Below, piece by piece: positions 43,007-52,053 of a DNA stretch of 64,000 bases (positions are counted from its first letter, which is position 1; each line of letters starts with the position of its first letter). Under the pieces are notes generated by a model, which was given only the letters and a program-made list of their open reading frames with translations, ran no database searches and had not been told where the DNA came from. Source of the DNA: Butyrivibrio sp. (lineage in GTDB: Bacteria; Bacillota; Clostridia; Lachnospirales; Lachnospiraceae); assembly GCA_023664865.1 (NCBI GenBank), contig JAMPEU010000010.1, forward strand, positions 1 to 64,000. Direction: 5' to 3'. The position numbers were made by a program, and so were the translations under genes.

Positions 43007-44221
43007 TTAGAATATTAATTTATATAAATAATATAAACCGGAAATAGCAGGATTAAAAGCGCCATTCGTATATAAATAACGTATTCCTGAACAAACATGC
43101 AAAATTAACAGTATCCAGCCAACTATCAGCCTTATATTATTTCCTCTACTCTTATTTCTTTCTGCATGCCACAGTATAAAAATCTTTACAGCCTCAAGCC
43201 ACAATAGCGCCCCTCCTAAATAATAGCCCCAGAAAAAATTACCGTGCCATCTTCTCTCTCCTTTTTCCGCTAAAATCGCAGCCTCCAGAAAGCCTGCAAA
43301 GAAAACGCTTAATGAAATTTTTGTTCCAACATCCCATATCCTTATACTCAATAGAAGAACATAAAGAGGAAATGCAATAAATAACAATATGGATATATAT
43401 GGATTAGGTGAAAAAATCTTCCACACACCCATCCACTCAATCTCTATTCCCGTCGTCAAACTTGCCATAGCCTGAAATAACGCTACTAACGCCGCAGGAA
43501 TAAAGGCACAGGCAACCTGAAAATGAAGGCTAAATTTCTTATATCCTGATATGCACATATCCATCAACATATATAATCCCAACCCCGGAATAAATACATA
43601 AAAGAAACTCGGTTTAGCCAGATTAGCAAGCACACTCAGCCCTGCCAAAAACCACCATTCTTTTTTAAAAGCTATATGTTTTTCATTCTTGATATAAATA
43701 TAGCATATCAGCAAAAAAATAATTATGCCTATGGGTTTTACAATAAGATAAGTCGGATTATGATATATATTAATAGAGCCTTGCCCCAAGTATACATTTT
43801 TATTAAACCATGGCATATAAATTGCCTGTACCAACATTAGAATCAGGGTAAAGCCTATGCCATACTCTCTTATACGTATATCCTTCTCCCTGCATATAAA
43901 GTCCAAATAGAAAAATATTATACAATAAGTCAATAGATTACATGCTATAACAACAATGCCAGCACAGTAATTCAGCGATATTCCCATAATTTTATACAAA
44001 AAATTTACAATAACATGATAGAGCGGATATGAAATAGTATTAAACATTGATTTAATGCCATTTATTGTACATGCCTGCTGTGAATGCCAATATATGTCCG
44101 ATTCCGGCAGCTGCATCTGTTTCATGGTAAATGCAAATGACCCTGCTGCAATAAAAAATACTGCCAACATCTGGAGTATACGATATCTGATTTTCATTTT
44201 TTTGTCATTTAAACTGTACAT
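43007..44221 (-). CDS. Multi-spanning protein, candidate GT-C glycosyltransferase
   Basis: 404 residues, about ten membrane segments. The loop after helix 1 has PESDIYWHSQQ, with an Asp followed by Tyr-Trp-His, comparable to first-loop catalytic motifs of GT-C proteins. It then has YPLYHVIVNFLYKIMG, a pattern common in glycan polymerase-like or mannosyltransferase-like proteins. No closer family recognised. Starts at ATG 44221 (AAGAAG 3 nt away) or ATG 44197. AT-rich by eye. A promoter-like pair lies 70-100 nt upstream, so this gene may begin a separate transcript including the next two genes. Confidence 0.55.
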   Translation of the reverse strand: MYSLNDKKMKIRYRILQMLAVFFIAAGSFAFTMKQMQLPESDIYWHSQQACTINGIKSMFNTISYPLYHVIVNFLYKIMGISLNYCAGIVVIACNLLTYCIIFFYLDFICREKDIRIREYGIGFTLILMLVQAIYMPWFNKNVYLGQGSINIYHNPTYLIVKPIGIIIFLLICYIYIKNEKHIAFKKEWWFLAGLSVLANLAKPSFFYVFIPGLGLYMLMDMCISGYKKFSLHFQVACAFIPAALVALFQAMASLTTGIEIEWMGVWKIFSPNPYISILLFIAFPLYVLLLSIRIWDVGTKISLSVFFAGFLEAAILAEKGERRWHGNFFWGYYLGGALLWLEAVKIFILWHAERNKSRGNNIRLIVGWILLILHVCSGIRYLYTNGAFNPAISGLYYLYKLIF

Positions 44222-44294
44222 ATACTTCTTGTATGATATTTATAGGAATAAAACACCATAACTTCCTTTCTTTTTCACTATTCACAACATCTAC

Positions 44295-44323
44295 ATAATA
44301 TCACATTTTCTTCTTCTTGAAAA
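44295..44323 (-). promoter_or_regulatory. Possible internal promoter in the GT-C cluster
   Basis: On the minus strand, TTTTCA (44323-44318), a 17-bp spacer ending in TGTGA, and TATTAT (44300-44295) in the 140-bp gap between two membrane-protein genes. The -35 box is weak (4 of 6). Confidence 0.4.
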
Positions 44324-44361
44324 TTGATTTAGCGTATCTCAAAAAGCGAAACTCCACTCTT

Positions 44362-45801
44362 TTACTTTAATGTGAGAAGGTATACATCCACCAAGGTGCC
44401 GCTTTCAAATACTTCCTTAAGAAACCGCCAGTCATAGAAATCCGAATATTTCTCAGGTATATCACTGCCTGAATCCAGTAATAGTATAATCTCTTGGTTG
44501 GCCGCTAAATCAAATTCCCCTATATTAGCCAAATTATCATATGGTTCCGCGGCAGTAACAATCTGGTCCACATATACCGGCTTATCCGGCGCATAATACG
44601 ATAAAACGCCATAAATAGCCTGCGGCAGGGAAGTCTGAATGACATAAGAGTCACAGGATGCGTTTTCGTCGGCAAAAGATTTGTCTATTGGATTTTCCAC
44701 AATCAAACCTTCCTCCTGAAAATTTTCCTTATAATTGACGGCTCCGCCGCAAAGCGCGACTACCATTATAACCGCTGCCAATGCCTTAAACTTAATATGG
44801 CAGAGTCCGACTGCCATAAAAACAATAAGAAATGGGGCTGCGGGTATCACATAGCGGATTACAAACACAGGCCGGACCAAGAGCGATGCCGCTACGCCGA
44901 TTATTATTGTGCCTGCCGGAACGGACAAGGCACAGGCAGAAACCGCTATCGCCTTTTTACTGCCGGACAAAATGACAAATGCAAATACAATTATATACGA
45001 ACACACGGCAAGTATTTCAAAATGTTCCAACCCTGCTGCCGAAAACATTGTTATTACATATTCCTTTATCGTCCAGCGCGTTATTTCAGAAATCCAATAA
45101 TCATTATTTACCTTATAGACAAGCTGACTGATAAAACTGCCTATCCACGGCAGATACAACACCGCTGTTATAAGCACGGCCGCAGACCACTGCTTTAATA
45201 TTCTTTTTTTCTTTAAAAACGCCGCTGCCAGCAGAATACAGTATATGATTCCTACGGATACCATCGCGAAATAATGGGTATAGCTGGCGCATACTCCGGA
45301 AATAATCCAAATCCAGTAACTCTTTTTAGTGTTTTCCTCATAATACTCATACGCATAGATTCCATTGATAAAAACAAAAAGAGCTGCAAGGGAATACATG
45401 CGTATCTCAATGGCATATGCAAGCAGGAAAGGATAAAGCAGAAACAAGATCATAAATATAAGCGAGACTTTTTCATTAAATATCTTTTTTAACCTTCCCC
45501 CCCCAATTACTAAAATCAGAACAAACGGCGCTATTGAAAAGATTTTCGCGGCAATAATAGAATAGCGAAAAGGCTGTATACAGAATTTTAGTAAAATATA
45601 ATAGAGCGGAGGATGGACGTCTGCCGCCGTAATTTTACAAATCTGCGCATAGCCATGTTTTATAAGGGAAAGCGTGTATGCCTCATCAGCCCAGATATAC
45701 CGCCCCCTCATCAATAATATATACATGAGCGTACCCACAGCCGTAATAACTCCAAACAGAATATGGTAACGCATGTTATCTTTATGCAGTCTTGCTTTCA
45801 A
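44362..45801 (-). CDS. Glycosyltransferase family 39-like membrane protein
   Basis: 479 residues, about eleven membrane segments and a short soluble C-terminal domain. RYIWADEAYTLSLI in the first outer loop and ADVHPPLYYILLKF a little later are the hallmark pair of the GT39/ArnT/PMT-like group, which uses polyprenyl-phosphate sugars at the outer membrane face. The start is probably TTG 45801, since GGAGG lies 8-9 nt upstream; the next ATG (45774) has no site. It overlaps the preceding gene by 20 nt. The acceptor is unknown; the polymer made here or a surface protein are both possible. Confidence 0.82.
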   Translation of the reverse strand: MKARLHKDNMRYHILFGVITAVGTLMYILLMRGRYIWADEAYTLSLIKHGYAQICKITAADVHPPLYYILLKFCIQPFRYSIIAAKIFSIAPFVLILVIGGGRLKKIFNEKVSLIFMILFLLYPFLLAYAIEIRMYSLAALFVFINGIYAYEYYEENTKKSYWIWIISGVCASYTHYFAMVSVGIIYCILLAAAFLKKKRILKQWSAAVLITAVLYLPWIGSFISQLVYKVNNDYWISEITRWTIKEYVITMFSAAGLEHFEILAVCSYIIVFAFVILSGSKKAIAVSACALSVPAGTIIIGVAASLLVRPVFVIRYVIPAAPFLIVFMAVGLCHIKFKALAAVIMVVALCGGAVNYKENFQEEGLIVENPIDKSFADENASCDSYVIQTSLPQAIYGVLSYYAPDKPVYVDQIVTAAEPYDNLANIGEFDLAANQEIILLLDSGSDIPEKYSDFYDWRFLKEVFESGTLVDVYLLTLK

Positions 45802-47608
45802 ATTTCTTTCCCTCCAATGTCACAGCCACAAAAAGAGGCAATGCAAACCACAGAATCAGTGCGTATCTGACCAGATACGTCGGTCCAAGGAGCATCGTCA
45901 GCCAGACCAAAAACATCATCAGATACGGCGGCAGGACATAATACTTTCTCCTATAAACGGCGTAACTAAAAGCAAAAGAATAACACCAAAACATAAACCC
46001 CGGAGAAAACAGCATGGAGACAAGCGGTATTTTCTCCTTGGCAATTTCCAGTGACATTTTTCTATATACTTCATCCAACCACGGAAGCTTGCTTTCCCTT
46101 ACGCCGGGCTGCTCCGTTTCATACTCAAAATAAGAACTATCCTGATACACAAATGTAAACTTATTATGACCTCTATATACATCAATAACTGTATCAGGAT
46201 ACCATAAGCCATAGGTATTTACCAGCCACGCATTAATATAAGTCAAGGGTTTCTTTAAGCCGATTTTTGCCCACAGTTTCATATACTTAAGTTTGTCCGC
46301 CTCATAAGCGGCATTTTGAAATTGATATTTGACTTCATCCGACAGCTTGGGATTATAAAGTTCAAGCGCCTCTTCCGGCAGTATTTCGTGCAGCGTGGCA
46401 ATGTCGGCGTCTTCAAACGCATCCTTATTATATTTATATGCCCTTGTAAGCTGCTGTATCGGCACTGTCAATATTTCCTGATTTTCTGAATCATCGGCAT
46501 GGAGTACAAATGTCAGCGTTTCGTCTATCAGAAAAAAGGAAACAAAAATAACGGCTATCATCAGGGCAATTTTGCGAAAATACTTTTTAAAAAATATTAA
46601 AATAACTGGTGTCATGATAATAAAAGCATACAGGGCGTTTCTTCTAAACAATAGCATAACAAGCGTACTGAAAACAAAAATAAGCATTTTTATTTTTGAT
46701 GTAAAAAAGCCCTCAGGCTCAATGCCCATCTCCAGCATACTTATCACTACGATTAACAAAGCCGCCGTAAAAATCGTATCCTTAGTTGAACACATGGCAT
46801 ACATTACAATCACGGGGAACAGTGCATAATATATTACAGAGGCAAGCCTAAGCCGCCCTGACACCTTCCTTTTTTTGAGAAAGTTTAACAGATACGTAAA
46901 TGTTCCCGCTACGATAAGCATCTGCACAATCATATAACAGGCGATGCCAAGGTTATAAGAACCCGTTACTTTATGCACTGCGCAGATTATGCCGCCAAGC
47001 ATCAATACATGCACAAGCGGGTGATGAGTGGAAAATGTCCTTAACGCTACCTGCAGATATTCCGTCTGCGCATCATATACGAAAAACCCCGGATACACTG
47101 CAAGCAGCACGGGAATCCAGCATATAAACAAGCACAGATATATCATTAAGTTTTCATGTTTTTTAATAAAATCAATAAACTGCGGCACTTTTACAGACTG
47201 CGCATGATTTGACGCTCTTCCCTCTATATCCCCTATAACTTTCCAGAGCTTTCGTATGGGAATGGCGAAAAAGCATGTTAATATGGGAATTGCAATCCAC
47301 AATTCCAATTCTTTAAAATTGACGCTCCCCTCCGTATCTAAGCGTACTCCAAAAAGCATTGCCACAGAAAATAGAAATGATAAAATTCCGGCGATTATCC
47401 AGCCCCTTGTTTCATGTATGTCAATGCCGTTAAGCGAAGAATTTAACACATATATACATAAAATCCATGCAAATACCGCGAATATGCTATTCGTAAATCC
47501 TAAATTACCGTCTTCTAAATTTAATATCTGCGGGAAGCAAAAAACTCCTACTGTGGCAATTACAACGGAAATAATTTTCAGATTTATTTTACATTTACCC
47601 TCGTTCAT
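45782..47608 (-). CDS. DUF6020-like multi-spanning membrane protein
   Basis: 608 residues with about twelve membrane segments and a long outer loop (about 370-500). The block YPGFFVYDAQTEYLQVALRT, with FSTHHPLVHVLML next, matches my memory of the DUF6020 family of Firmicutes, which has GT-C character (a DxQ-type acidic motif followed by HHP). The start at ATG 47608 lies 7 nt after GGGAG and overlaps the preceding GT2 gene by 14 nt; the next gene overlaps its end by 20 nt. Tight coupling with the GT2 suggests it uses the lipid-linked sugar that the GT2 makes. Confidence 0.7.
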   Translation of the reverse strand: MNEGKCKINLKIISVVIATVGVFCFPQILNLEDGNLGFTNSIFAVFAWILCIYVLNSSLNGIDIHETRGWIIAGILSFLFSVAMLFGVRLDTEGSVNFKELELWIAIPILTCFFAIPIRKLWKVIGDIEGRASNHAQSVKVPQFIDFIKKHENLMIYLCLFICWIPVLLAVYPGFFVYDAQTEYLQVALRTFSTHHPLVHVLMLGGIICAVHKVTGSYNLGIACYMIVQMLIVAGTFTYLLNFLKKRKVSGRLRLASVIYYALFPVIVMYAMCSTKDTIFTAALLIVVISMLEMGIEPEGFFTSKIKMLIFVFSTLVMLLFRRNALYAFIIMTPVILIFFKKYFRKIALMIAVIFVSFFLIDETLTFVLHADDSENQEILTVPIQQLTRAYKYNKDAFEDADIATLHEILPEEALELYNPKLSDEVKYQFQNAAYEADKLKYMKLWAKIGLKKPLTYINAWLVNTYGLWYPDTVIDVYRGHNKFTFVYQDSSYFEYETEQPGVRESKLPWLDEVYRKMSLEIAKEKIPLVSMLFSPGFMFWCYSFAFSYAVYRRKYYVLPPYLMMFLVWLTMLLGPTYLVRYALILWFALPLFVAVTLEGKKFESKTA

Positions 47609-48530
47609 CAATGCACTCCCTTACCACATATTGCGGCGAGTTATTAAGCGATATATAAATCCTCCCGATGTATTCCCCTATTATGCCGAGCATAAGCATC
47701 ATCATGCCGCCGATGAACATAATTGCCGCCATAAGCGAACTGAAACCGATTACCACATTGGGATCTATTAGTTTCCTTATAATTGTATAGATTCCGTATA
47801 TAAATCCCATACACGCTGCCAATGCACCAATAAAAGTGGCAATCCTGAGCGGTTTGATGCTAAACGCCGTAAAGCCGTTAAACCACAGCGCAAGCAGTTT
47901 GCCCAGAGTATATCCGGAAGAGCCGATTTCACGCTCCCTGTGATTAACGTCTACATTTGCTATTTTTTTGGTTGTACGGAGAACCAGCCCGATTACATAG
48001 GGATATGGATTGGTATAACGCACCATTTCATCAATTATAAATCTTCTTACTGCAAAATAACTGGATACATACAGGTCTTTCGCCTTTCCCAGCATCACTC
48101 TGGCCATTAATTCATTGACTTTACTTCCAAAATTGCGGAATGCCGAATGTTGTTTATGTTTATATCTGGCATATACTGCGTCATATCCTTCTTCCAATTT
48201 CTCGAGCAGTTTCCCGACTTCATCGGCGGGCGTCTGGCCATCATCATCAAGGCATACTACAATATCGCCGTGTACATAGTGGAATCCCGCCATCAACGCC
48301 GCGTGCTGTCCGAAATTTCTGGCAAGATTTACCCCGCAGACATTATTTTTCTCTTTACAGATGCGTTTTATTTCTTCAAAAGTATCATCAGGCGAACTGT
48401 CATTTACCAGCACAATTTCATACTCATACTCTTTCATTGTTTCCATTGCCGCATTAATTTCTTCTACCACTTTACCAATTGTGCGCGACGAATTATAGCA
48501 TGGAATTACAAAGCTAACCAACTTGCTCAT
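47595..48530 (-). CDS. Polyprenyl-phosphate glycosyltransferase (GtrB/DPM1-like GT2)
   Basis: 311 residues. GT-A domain (1-225) with FVIPCYNSS at the start, NDSSPD, CLDDDGQTP (metal motif) and RNFGQHAALMAGF; two C-terminal membrane helices (about 232-258 and 265-295). This is the plan of enzymes such as GtrB and ArnC that attach one sugar to undecaprenyl phosphate on the inner face. Perfect GGAGG 9 nt before ATG 48530, with a 4-nt ATGA overlap with the GNAT gene. It probably supplies the donor for the GT-C proteins encoded next; GtrA at 29412-29867 could flip it. Sugar not known; an acetylated amino sugar is possible from context. Confidence 0.88.
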   Translation of the reverse strand: MSKLVSFVIPCYNSSRTIGKVVEEINAAMETMKEYEYEIVLVNDSSPDDTFEEIKRICKEKNNVCGVNLARNFGQHAALMAGFHYVHGDIVVCLDDDGQTPADEVGKLLEKLEEGYDAVYARYKHKQHSAFRNFGSKVNELMARVMLGKAKDLYVSSYFAVRRFIIDEMVRYTNPYPYVIGLVLRTTKKIANVDVNHREREIGSSGYTLGKLLALWFNGFTAFSIKPLRIATFIGALAACMGFIYGIYTIIRKLIDPNVVIGFSSLMAAIMFIGGMMMLMLGIIGEYIGRIYISLNNSPQYVVRECIDERG

Positions 48531-49060
48531 TTATTTGCCTCCATAAAGATGACTTTTCTTTCTATACCATTTATCATAACCATGTCCTGCCTGTCTTTCA
48601 ACAATTTAAAACCTGCCTTATCATAACTCCTTATAGCGCTGATATTGTCCGCAAACGCCCTTAAAAATACTGATTTAAGCTTAAGCTCTTTAAATGCGTA
48701 CTCAAGCGCAAGTTGCGCCGCTAAGGTTCCGTATCCTTTGCCTACGGCGTCGTCTTCCCCGATAAATATACCGTACTCTGCCGTAGCGTTATCTTTGTCT
48801 ATATCCCTAAAGTATACGCTTCCTACGGCGCGTCCGCTTTCATTTTCACATATAATAAACTGAACGACATAACCGGGCTTTACCTGCGTTTCTATCCAGT
48901 TAAGATGCCCTTCCACGGTAAACGGTTTCTGATATATAAAGTTGTTCCGCACTCTTGGATTATTACGCCATTCTACAATTTTTTCAGTGTCAGACGCTTC
49001 CATCAGGCGCAGATAAATCAGCCCTGATTTCCCACATATTTTTTCTTCCATGTGATTCAC
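48527..49060 (-). CDS. GNAT N-acetyltransferase, possibly for a dideoxy-amino sugar
   Basis: 177 residues from GTG 49060 (GGGAG 9 nt upstream) or 174 from ATG 49051. A full GNAT domain: LRLMEASDTEKIVEWRNNP at the start, GSVYFRDID, the acetyl-CoA loop VGKGYGTLAAQ and NISAIRSYDKAGF near the end. Its layout resembles RimJ/RimL-type and sugar N-acetyltransferases such as PseH and WecD. The RffA-type aminotransferase two genes upstream makes a free 4-amino group on a dTDP-sugar, which this enzyme could acetylate to give a Fuc4NAc-type donor. That pairing is inference from context; a protein substrate cannot be excluded. Confidence 0.75.
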   Translation of the reverse strand: MNHMEEKICGKSGLIYLRLMEASDTEKIVEWRNNPRVRNNFIYQKPFTVEGHLNWIETQVKPGYVVQFIICENESGRAVGSVYFRDIDKDNATAEYGIFIGEDDAVGKGYGTLAAQLALEYAFKELKLKSVFLRAFADNISAIRSYDKAGFKLLKDRQDMVMINGIERKVIFMEANK

Positions 49061-49081
49061 TGTCCTTATCTCCCATTATGC

Positions 49082-50887
49082 TTATTCCGCCACTACCTGA
49101 CAGACTGCAAACCTTTCTTCAATTAAATCTATCTGCCTGACATGAGCCGTAACGCCTTTTTGCGCGTAATATTCCTCAAGCCAGCCGGTATTGCCGGTCT
49201 GTTCTTCCATATCGACTATGAAATATACAAATGGGTTATATAAAAGCCCGTCCTCCATAGTCGTAATGCCGGCTTTTTTTAGCTTTTCTTTATAAAGCGG
49301 GCTTTTACACATCCAACCGCCCATTATATCATAATTGGCAAATGAATTATCCACATCTTTAAATATTTTCTGAGAAAAACCCACAGTTGAGTATACGTCC
49401 TCAAAGTAATAATTTTCAGGATGCGCCCTGCAATACTCTGCGATAGCCTGTCCGCCCCTGTTAGCTTCTTCTCTGCTTTGCATATCCAGACTCACTGTCT
49501 GAAAACTCTTAGGAACAAAAATTATGCACATTAATATTATAAGCGCTGGCGTCGGCAGCATCAATATTTCCGGCAACTCCCTAATGTTTTTCCAACATAT
49601 CAGTCCCACTTCCGGCAGTCTTATACTCTTCATCCTCATGCACAACAGTCCCATAAGCACCATAAATTCCGCCAGATACAGGGAGTGGGTGATTCTTTCA
49701 GGGTATCTGCCCTGCATCAGAATATACAGCCACAATACCATTCTGAATATTACAAGCATGGCAAGCTGCCAGAGGAATGAAAGCCTTCTGCCCATTGTCT
49801 CTTCTGTGCGCATATTCAGAATCCCCAATATGAAAACACATATATATCCTAAAAGCACCAGCATATTATATGGTGCGTCTTCTGCATGGAAAAGGCGATA
49901 AATACAGAGTTTTGTCTGCTGCATTAAACGTCCTGCCAAGGATGCGTTATCGCCTGTTGTTGCAGCATAGTCTGCAATCCGCTCCATGGTTTCGCCATCA
50001 ATATCCTCAGATAATCCAAAATTATAATTGGCAAGGAGTTCCTGGTGCGAATCGTTTAATCCAATCGATGCAAGATATTCCCCATGTTCACCGCTTGTAA
50101 GTATATCATAATGGAAATCGTAGACTTCTGTTCTGCTGTTAAAGAAAGAAACAAAAGACTTCCAGTCCTCACTTCCATAGGCAGCAAAATCAATCAACCT
50201 GCTAACAAGCATTCCGCATAAAATAACACATATTATGATTCCATATTTCAAAAAGTTCTCTTTTTGAAAAAACTTCTTTTCCTCAGCCCATCTGAATAAA
50301 CCGGCAATACATATGAAGGGAAATAACAGCAAAAGCATCTCGGTGCGAAGCTGATAAGCGAAAATAACAAGCGTTATTGCAGGGATATTCTTAAATACAA
50401 ACTCCTTTATCGACAATTCGCTCTTAGTAGTCATAAAAAGAAATATTGCCGCAGCCGCCATCATGGCGCAAGTCAATGTATACTGTATGGCGATAATATG
50501 TGGCAACGTTATCCCCCACACAAACGCAGTAACCAACGCCATACACCCCGCCTTAGCATATCGCTGCTTACACATCTGCAGCAATCGCAAGCCTACCAGA
50601 TAGACACAGCCCATCTGGCAGATAAACAAAAACAGACCATACCATGGAATATTCCCGCACAGTCTGTAAAGTAAACTTATAAATACTCCCAAAATATACA
50701 GCGTCTGCATGTTATGACCGTCAGGGGTTCCCGAATAAGCCCCTGACATAATGTCTTTCATCATAACATCATCGTTCATATCATAATAAAAATCAAAGAG
50801 CAGACTCAGCAGAATTATATTGACTATTACAGTCAAGCAGGCAATTATACAGTTCTCATATTTCGCCCAAGCTTTTTGAATCTTCAT
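49082..50887 (-). CDS. Large membrane protein of unknown family, candidate GT-C
   Basis: 601 residues, about twelve membrane segments and a C-terminal soluble domain (about 480-601). After helix 1 comes DMNDDVMMKDIMSG, an acidic Asn-Asp-Asp motif at the place where GT-C enzymes keep a catalytic Asp, followed by YSGTPDGHNMQT. I recall similar unnamed proteins in Lachnospiraceae surface-sugar loci but cannot name the family. It lies between the aminotransferase (32 nt upstream) and the GNAT (21-30 nt downstream), so it belongs to the same amino-sugar operon. Confidence 0.6.
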   Translation of the reverse strand: MKIQKAWAKYENCIIACLTVIVNIILLSLLFDFYYDMNDDVMMKDIMSGAYSGTPDGHNMQTLYILGVFISLLYRLCGNIPWYGLFLFICQMGCVYLVGLRLLQMCKQRYAKAGCMALVTAFVWGITLPHIIAIQYTLTCAMMAAAAIFLFMTTKSELSIKEFVFKNIPAITLVIFAYQLRTEMLLLLFPFICIAGLFRWAEEKKFFQKENFLKYGIIICVILCGMLVSRLIDFAAYGSEDWKSFVSFFNSRTEVYDFHYDILTSGEHGEYLASIGLNDSHQELLANYNFGLSEDIDGETMERIADYAATTGDNASLAGRLMQQTKLCIYRLFHAEDAPYNMLVLLGYICVFILGILNMRTEETMGRRLSFLWQLAMLVIFRMVLWLYILMQGRYPERITHSLYLAEFMVLMGLLCMRMKSIRLPEVGLICWKNIRELPEILMLPTPALIILMCIIFVPKSFQTVSLDMQSREEANRGGQAIAEYCRAHPENYYFEDVYSTVGFSQKIFKDVDNSFANYDIMGGWMCKSPLYKEKLKKAGITTMEDGLLYNPFVYFIVDMEEQTGNTGWLEEYYAQKGVTAHVRQIDLIEERFAVCQVVAE

Positions 50888-50919
50888 GAAGTATATACCT
50901 TCCTGATATCCCCGCCTAA

Positions 50920-52047
50920 TTAAGCATAGAACAGCTTAATCTGCTCTGTAATATATTCAACCTCGTCCGCCGTCAGCTTATAGAACATAGGCAGACGCAG
51001 CAGCCTGTCGCTTTCTGCGGTTGTATATCTATCTTCCCCGTGAAATCTTCCGAATTTAACGCCTGCCGGCGCCGTATGAAGCGGAACATAATGAAATACT
51101 GCCATTATATCCTTTTCCTTAAGGAAAGCGCTCAATCGGCTTCTTTCCTCCAAGTCTTTCGTTTTAATGTAAAACATATGCGCATTATGGCTGCAATGTT
51201 CAGGAATGTATGGAAGTTCTATCCTGCCGCTGTCCGCAAGCGGAGTAAGCAGTTCCTTATACTGATTCCATCTGTCCATACGCGCCTTGGTGATTTCGTC
51301 GGCGATTTCCAACTGAGCATACAGATAAGCGGCATTCATATCGCTTGGCAGATATGAAGAGCCATAGTTCTGCCAACGGTACTTATCCACCTGCCCCCTG
51401 AAATATTTACTGCGGTCTGTGCCTTTCTCCCTGAATATCTCAGCATTCTCAATATTTTTTTCATCACGGATCAGTAAAGCTCCGCCCTCGCCCATACTGA
51501 AGTTCTTCGTCTCATGAAAACTGAAACAGCCGAAATCTCCAAATGTTCCAAGCGCTTTGCCTTTATATGACGCCATAATGCCCTGTGCAGCGTCTTCTAC
51601 TACCATCAGATTATGTCTGCGGGCAATATCCATAATGGTATCCATCTCGCAGCCTACTCCTGCGTAATGTACAGGCACTATAGCTTTCGTATGCTCAGTA
51701 ACAGCATCTTCAATCAGGTTCTCATCGATATTCATGGTATCCGGTCTGACATCCACGAATACAGCTTTCGCTCCGCGCAGTACGAAAGCGTCCGCTGTGG
51801 AGACAAAAGTATATGAAGGCATGATTACCTCATCGCCCTCTTTGATATCAGCAAGCAGCGCCGCCAATTCCGTCGCATGGGTACAGGAAGTCGTCAGAAG
51901 ACATTTAGTGGTTCCGGTTTTCTCCTCTATCCATTCACTACACTTTCTTGTAAATGGACCGTCACCGCATATCTTCTGGTTCTCAATGGCTTCCTTCATG
52001 TACTTAAGTTCGTTACCCGTATAGGGGGGTACGTTAAAACTTATCAT
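50920..52047 (-). CDS. rffA: dTDP-4-amino-4,6-dideoxygalactose transaminase (WecE/RffA type)
   Basis: 375 residues, DegT/DnrJ/EryC1 family, PLP-dependent. It converts dTDP-4-keto-6-deoxyglucose (from RfbB) to the 4-amino-4,6-dideoxy sugar. Visible motifs: TTSCTHATELAALL, VIMPSYTFVSTADA, VEDAAQG, the PLP-lysine region FSFHETKNFSMGEGGAL and RGQVDKYRWQNYGSSYLPSD. The N-terminus ISFNVPPYTGNE is very typical of RffA. The stop of glgP lies 6 nt upstream and its last codons carry the AGTAGGT binding site. With the GNAT two genes on, it outlines a route to a Fuc4NAc-type sugar. Sugar identity is inferred from family. Confidence 0.9.
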   Translation of the reverse strand: MISFNVPPYTGNELKYMKEAIENQKICGDGPFTRKCSEWIEEKTGTTKCLLTTSCTHATELAALLADIKEGDEVIMPSYTFVSTADAFVLRGAKAVFVDVRPDTMNIDENLIEDAVTEHTKAIVPVHYAGVGCEMDTIMDIARRHNLMVVEDAAQGIMASYKGKALGTFGDFGCFSFHETKNFSMGEGGALLIRDEKNIENAEIFREKGTDRSKYFRGQVDKYRWQNYGSSYLPSDMNAAYLYAQLEIADEITKARMDRWNQYKELLTPLADSGRIELPYIPEHCSHNAHMFYIKTKDLEERSRLSAFLKEKDIMAVFHYVPLHTAPAGVKFGRFHGEDRYTTAESDRLLRLPMFYKLTADEVEYITEQIKLFYA

Positions 52048-52053
52048 TTTTAC

